Of a stretch of 64,000 bases of DNA, positions 61,989-64,000 are shown piece by piece. The stretch lies in contig NZ_JABWCS010000220.1 in NCBI RefSeq assembly GCF_013359945.1, positions 124,001 through 188,000 of the forward strand. Reading direction: 5' to 3'. The position numbers and the translations under genes are program-made. The first letter of the stretch is position 1. Each line of letters begins with the position of its first letter. Source of the DNA: Paenibacillus agri. Lineage in GTDB: Bacteria; Bacillota; Bacilli; Paenibacillales; Paenibacillaceae. A model generated the notes under the pieces. It was not told where the DNA came from, did no database searches, and saw nothing but the letters and a program-made list of their open reading frames with translations.

Positions 61989-63734
61989 TTAAATAACAGC
62001 CTTAATGATCGTGTACCCGTAAGCCGGGAGCTTGACGGTGAGCTTGCCGCGGTCAGCGCGGAGTGGATCGCCCGTGAGCACATTCTCCCAGCGGGACTCG
62101 CTAGCGTCAATGCGTAAGGTCTGAGCCGTCTCATCGGTATTCACCATAACAATGACGATGTCGTCACCCAGGCGGCGCTCATAAGCCAGCTTGGTCCCAT
62201 GACTTGCTGCTTCCAGGAAAGTAATTGTACCGGTACGTAGTGCCGGATGGCTGGCACGAATGTCGATCAGTCTGCGGTAGAAGTCGAACAGGGCACGGTC
62301 CTGCTTCTCCGGGTCCCACTCCATGCATTTGCGGCAATCGGGGTCGCCGCCCCCGTCCATACCGATCTCATCGCCGTAGTAGATGCAAGGCGTACCCATG
62401 TAGGTGAATTGGAACAATGCGGCCAGTTTCATTTTCTTCTTGTCGCCGCCGGCCAAGGTCAGGAGGCGTGGTGTATCATGGCTGTCCAGCAGGTTGAAAG
62501 CCACTTCGCTGGCTTGCAGCGGGTAACGCGACAGCTGTCTGCCAATGGAGTTGGCGAAGCCTTCGGCATCGAGGGAACCGTGAACGAAGAAATCCAGCAC
62601 AGCATCTGTGAATGGATAGTTCATGACTGCGTCGAACTTGTCGCCCTCCAGCCAAGGAGCGGACTCATGCCAGATCTCGCCGAGAATGTAGGCGTCAGGA
62701 TTGGCTTTTTTCACAACTTTACGGAAATCGCGCCAGAACTCATGATCGACCTCGTTAGCCACATCCAGGCGCCAGCCGTCGATCCCGGTTTCCTTGATCC
62801 AGTATTCAGCGACCTTCAACAGATATTCCTTGACCTCAGGATTCTCTGTGTTGAGCTTCGGCATCATTGGCTCGAACGCAAAGGCATCATAAGGCGGGAT
62901 GCCATCGATGACTTCCAGCGGGAATCTGTGGATATGGAACCAGTCCTTATAGCGGGAGGCTTCACCTTTCTCTAGCACATCCACAAACGGCGCGAAAGTT
63001 CGCCCGGAGTGGTTGAATACAGCGTCCAGTAGCACGCGGATTCCGCGTTCATGACAGGCGTCGACGAGCTTTTTCAACGTTTGCGTGTCGCCAAAGTGGG
63101 GATCGATGCTCATATAATCCTCGGTGTCGTACTTATGATTCGTGGTCGCCGAGAAAACGGGTGTGAAATAGATGCCGGTGATGCCAAGCTCGCTGAGATG
63201 GTCGAGGTGGTCAATCACGCCTTGCAGGTCGCCGCCAAAAAAATTGTCCGGTGCCGGGGTTCCACCCCAAGGCAACACGTTCTTAGGGTCCAGACTCGGA
63301 TCACCGTTGGCGAATCGCTCAGGGAAAATTTGATAGAAAACAGTGTCTTTTACCCATGCCGGGGGGGTGAAGACGTCAATCCGGTTAATGAACGGGAACT
63401 CAAAAAGCTTGTTAGGGTTCTCGGGACGGTTTGTTTGAAATTCACTCTCAGTCATCCAGATGCGTTCATTGTCCTTTTGCAGCAGAAAACCGTATTTCAA
63501 ACGGCGGTGCAGCGGCACCGATTCGCACTCCCAGTAGTCGAACATAGAATCAGAGGTGAAAAGTGTCATCGGGATCAGCTCTTTGGTGGCATCCCAGGCG
63601 TATTTGTCTCCGGCCCAGGCGAATACTTCGGTGAGATCTCCTTTTTTGGCCCGGAGGCGGAGGTGGATGGTAGTTTCATCATAGGCATAAGACCAGTTCA
63701 AGCGCGGACGATGGTATATAGCTTCCAGTAACAT
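61989..63734 (-). CDS. GH13_20 cyclomaltodextrinase / neopullulanase / maltogenic amylase
   Basis: A 581-residue intracellular enzyme with an N-terminal CBM34-type domain (1-120), then the GH13 barrel. The subfamily marker MPKLNTENPEVKEYLL is at 291-306. Triad: Asp324 (GWRLDVANE), Glu353 (LGEIWHES), Asp420 (LLDSHDTPR). These enzymes hydrolyse cyclodextrins, pullulan and maltodextrins to maltose or panose. GGGAGGAATT lies before the ATG. Products would feed maltose phosphorylase and oligo-1,6-glucosidase encoded earlier. A 22-bp palindrome and a cre-like site lie upstream of the start. Confidence 0.93.
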   Translation of the reverse strand: MLLEAIYHRPRLNWSYAYDETTIHLRLRAKKGDLTEVFAWAGDKYAWDATKELIPMTLFTSDSMFDYWECESVPLHRRLKYGFLLQKDNERIWMTESEFQTNRPENPNKLFEFPFINRIDVFTPPAWVKDTVFYQIFPERFANGDPSLDPKNVLPWGGTPAPDNFFGGDLQGVIDHLDHLSELGITGIYFTPVFSATTNHKYDTEDYMSIDPHFGDTQTLKKLVDACHERGIRVLLDAVFNHSGRTFAPFVDVLEKGEASRYKDWFHIHRFPLEVIDGIPPYDAFAFEPMMPKLNTENPEVKEYLLKVAEYWIKETGIDGWRLDVANEVDHEFWRDFRKVVKKANPDAYILGEIWHESAPWLEGDKFDAVMNYPFTDAVLDFFVHGSLDAEGFANSIGRQLSRYPLQASEVAFNLLDSHDTPRLLTLAGGDKKKMKLAALFQFTYMGTPCIYYGDEIGMDGGGDPDCRKCMEWDPEKQDRALFDFYRRLIDIRASHPALRTGTITFLEAASHGTKLAYERRLGDDIVIVMVNTDETAQTLRIDASESRWENVLTGDPLRADRGKLTVKLPAYGYTIIKAVI

Positions 63735-63821
63735 GAATGAATTCCTCCCAAAAAGTGGTTGTCGTATGCCTGAAGGGAACTTATGAAATTAGTGTGCCCT
63801 TTTATGCATACAGATAATGGA

Positions 63822-63843
63822 TTTGCACAAAGTTTTGTGCAAA
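63822..63843. promoter_or_regulatory. 22-bp palindrome upstream of the GH13_20 gene
   Basis: TTTGCACAAA-GT-TTTGTGCAAA has perfect 10-bp arms, 88 bp before the gene start. It is a candidate repressor operator; it differs from the GCAAACGTTTGC sites although both share TTTGC/GCAAA ends. Confidence 0.6.
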
Positions 63844-63863
63844 AAAAAGCATAATTCCTAAAC

Positions 63864-63877
63864 GGAAAACGGTTACC
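63864..63877. promoter_or_regulatory. cre-like site upstream of the GH13_20 gene
   Basis: GGAAAACGGTTACC matches the CcpA consensus TGWAANCGNTNWCA at 12 of 14 positions (both end bases differ). Confidence 0.45.
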
Positions 63878-64000
63878 AAAACTTCAGTACAGGCCAGGAT
63901 ACACATTCCAGGTAGAACAGACAGCGTAGGCGGCGCGGGTTGGGGTATTGAAGGGAACTCCCGCACTTTACTTGTCCGGTCAAGGCAAAAAAGGCACAAC

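Noticed and set aside
63802..63999. 65-residue minus-strand frame at the window end
   Set aside because: It covers the palindrome and cre-like site upstream of the GH13_20 gene and has no family features.

Overview
The window looks like chromosomal DNA of a spore-forming Paenibacillus or close relative. Support comes from mid-range base composition, AGGAGG-type ribosome binding sites, LiaFSR, AbrB, PrkA and SpoVR, S-layer-homology anchoring, several LacI-regulated sugar loci and abundant short intergenic palindromic repeats. No tRNA, rRNA, insertion sequence, prophage or CRISPR array was recognised. The taxonomic call is inference from gene content and style.

Layout. 1-2.8 kb: 3' part of liaF, then liaS and liaR (cell-envelope stress). 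2.8-3.9 kb: gene-free, with a four-part 200-bp repeat, a hairpin and a 33-bp tandem repeat. 3.9-12 kb: membrane HtrA protease, an OmpR-type two-component pair, ispH, a DAHP synthase and a glutamine synthetase of the beta type. 12.1-20.5 kb: a LacI regulator facing a CUT1 sugar ABC transporter, a GH94 disaccharide phosphorylase (laminaribiose-type likely) and a mutarotase-like protein. 20.5-29.8 kb: serC, trmL, abrB, a 34-residue membrane peptide, a phosphodiester glycosidase with a coiled-coil partner, an atypical response regulator, an aminotransferase, a DUF2161 nuclease-like protein and prkA. 29.8-36.3 kb: accessory stretch with a glycine-rich repeat protein, an AraC/GyrI regulator, spoVR, a frameshifted Uma2 gene, a stray 51-bp piece of spoVR and an AT-rich trio of uncharacterised genes. 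36.3-44.8 kb: an SDR oxidoreductase, a two-component system with an ABC-2 exporter, an orphan PAS kinase, DegV and a second AraC/GyrI regulator.

45.5-64 kb is a starch and maltose locus. A 2408-residue S-layer-anchored enzyme with two GH13 catalytic domains (pullulanase-like, then amylase-like) would cut starch and pullulan outside the cell. Inside, a GH13_20 cyclomaltodextrinase/neopullulanase, a GH13_31 oligo-1,6-glucosidase, a maltose phosphorylase (GH65) and beta-phosphoglucomutase convert oligosaccharides to glucose and glucose 6-phosphate. A LacI regulator sits in the middle, and GCAAACGTTTGC-type operators and cre-like sites flank the units. No maltodextrin transporter lies within the window. 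An AT-rich SDR-MerR pair separates the big enzyme from the GH13_20 gene.

The most unusual non-coding signal is a set of about 200-bp intergenic elements, two copies in each of two sequence families. Each is built from four imperfect quarter repeats (two direct, then two inverted) with nearly the same 52/60/52 spacing but different core sequences.
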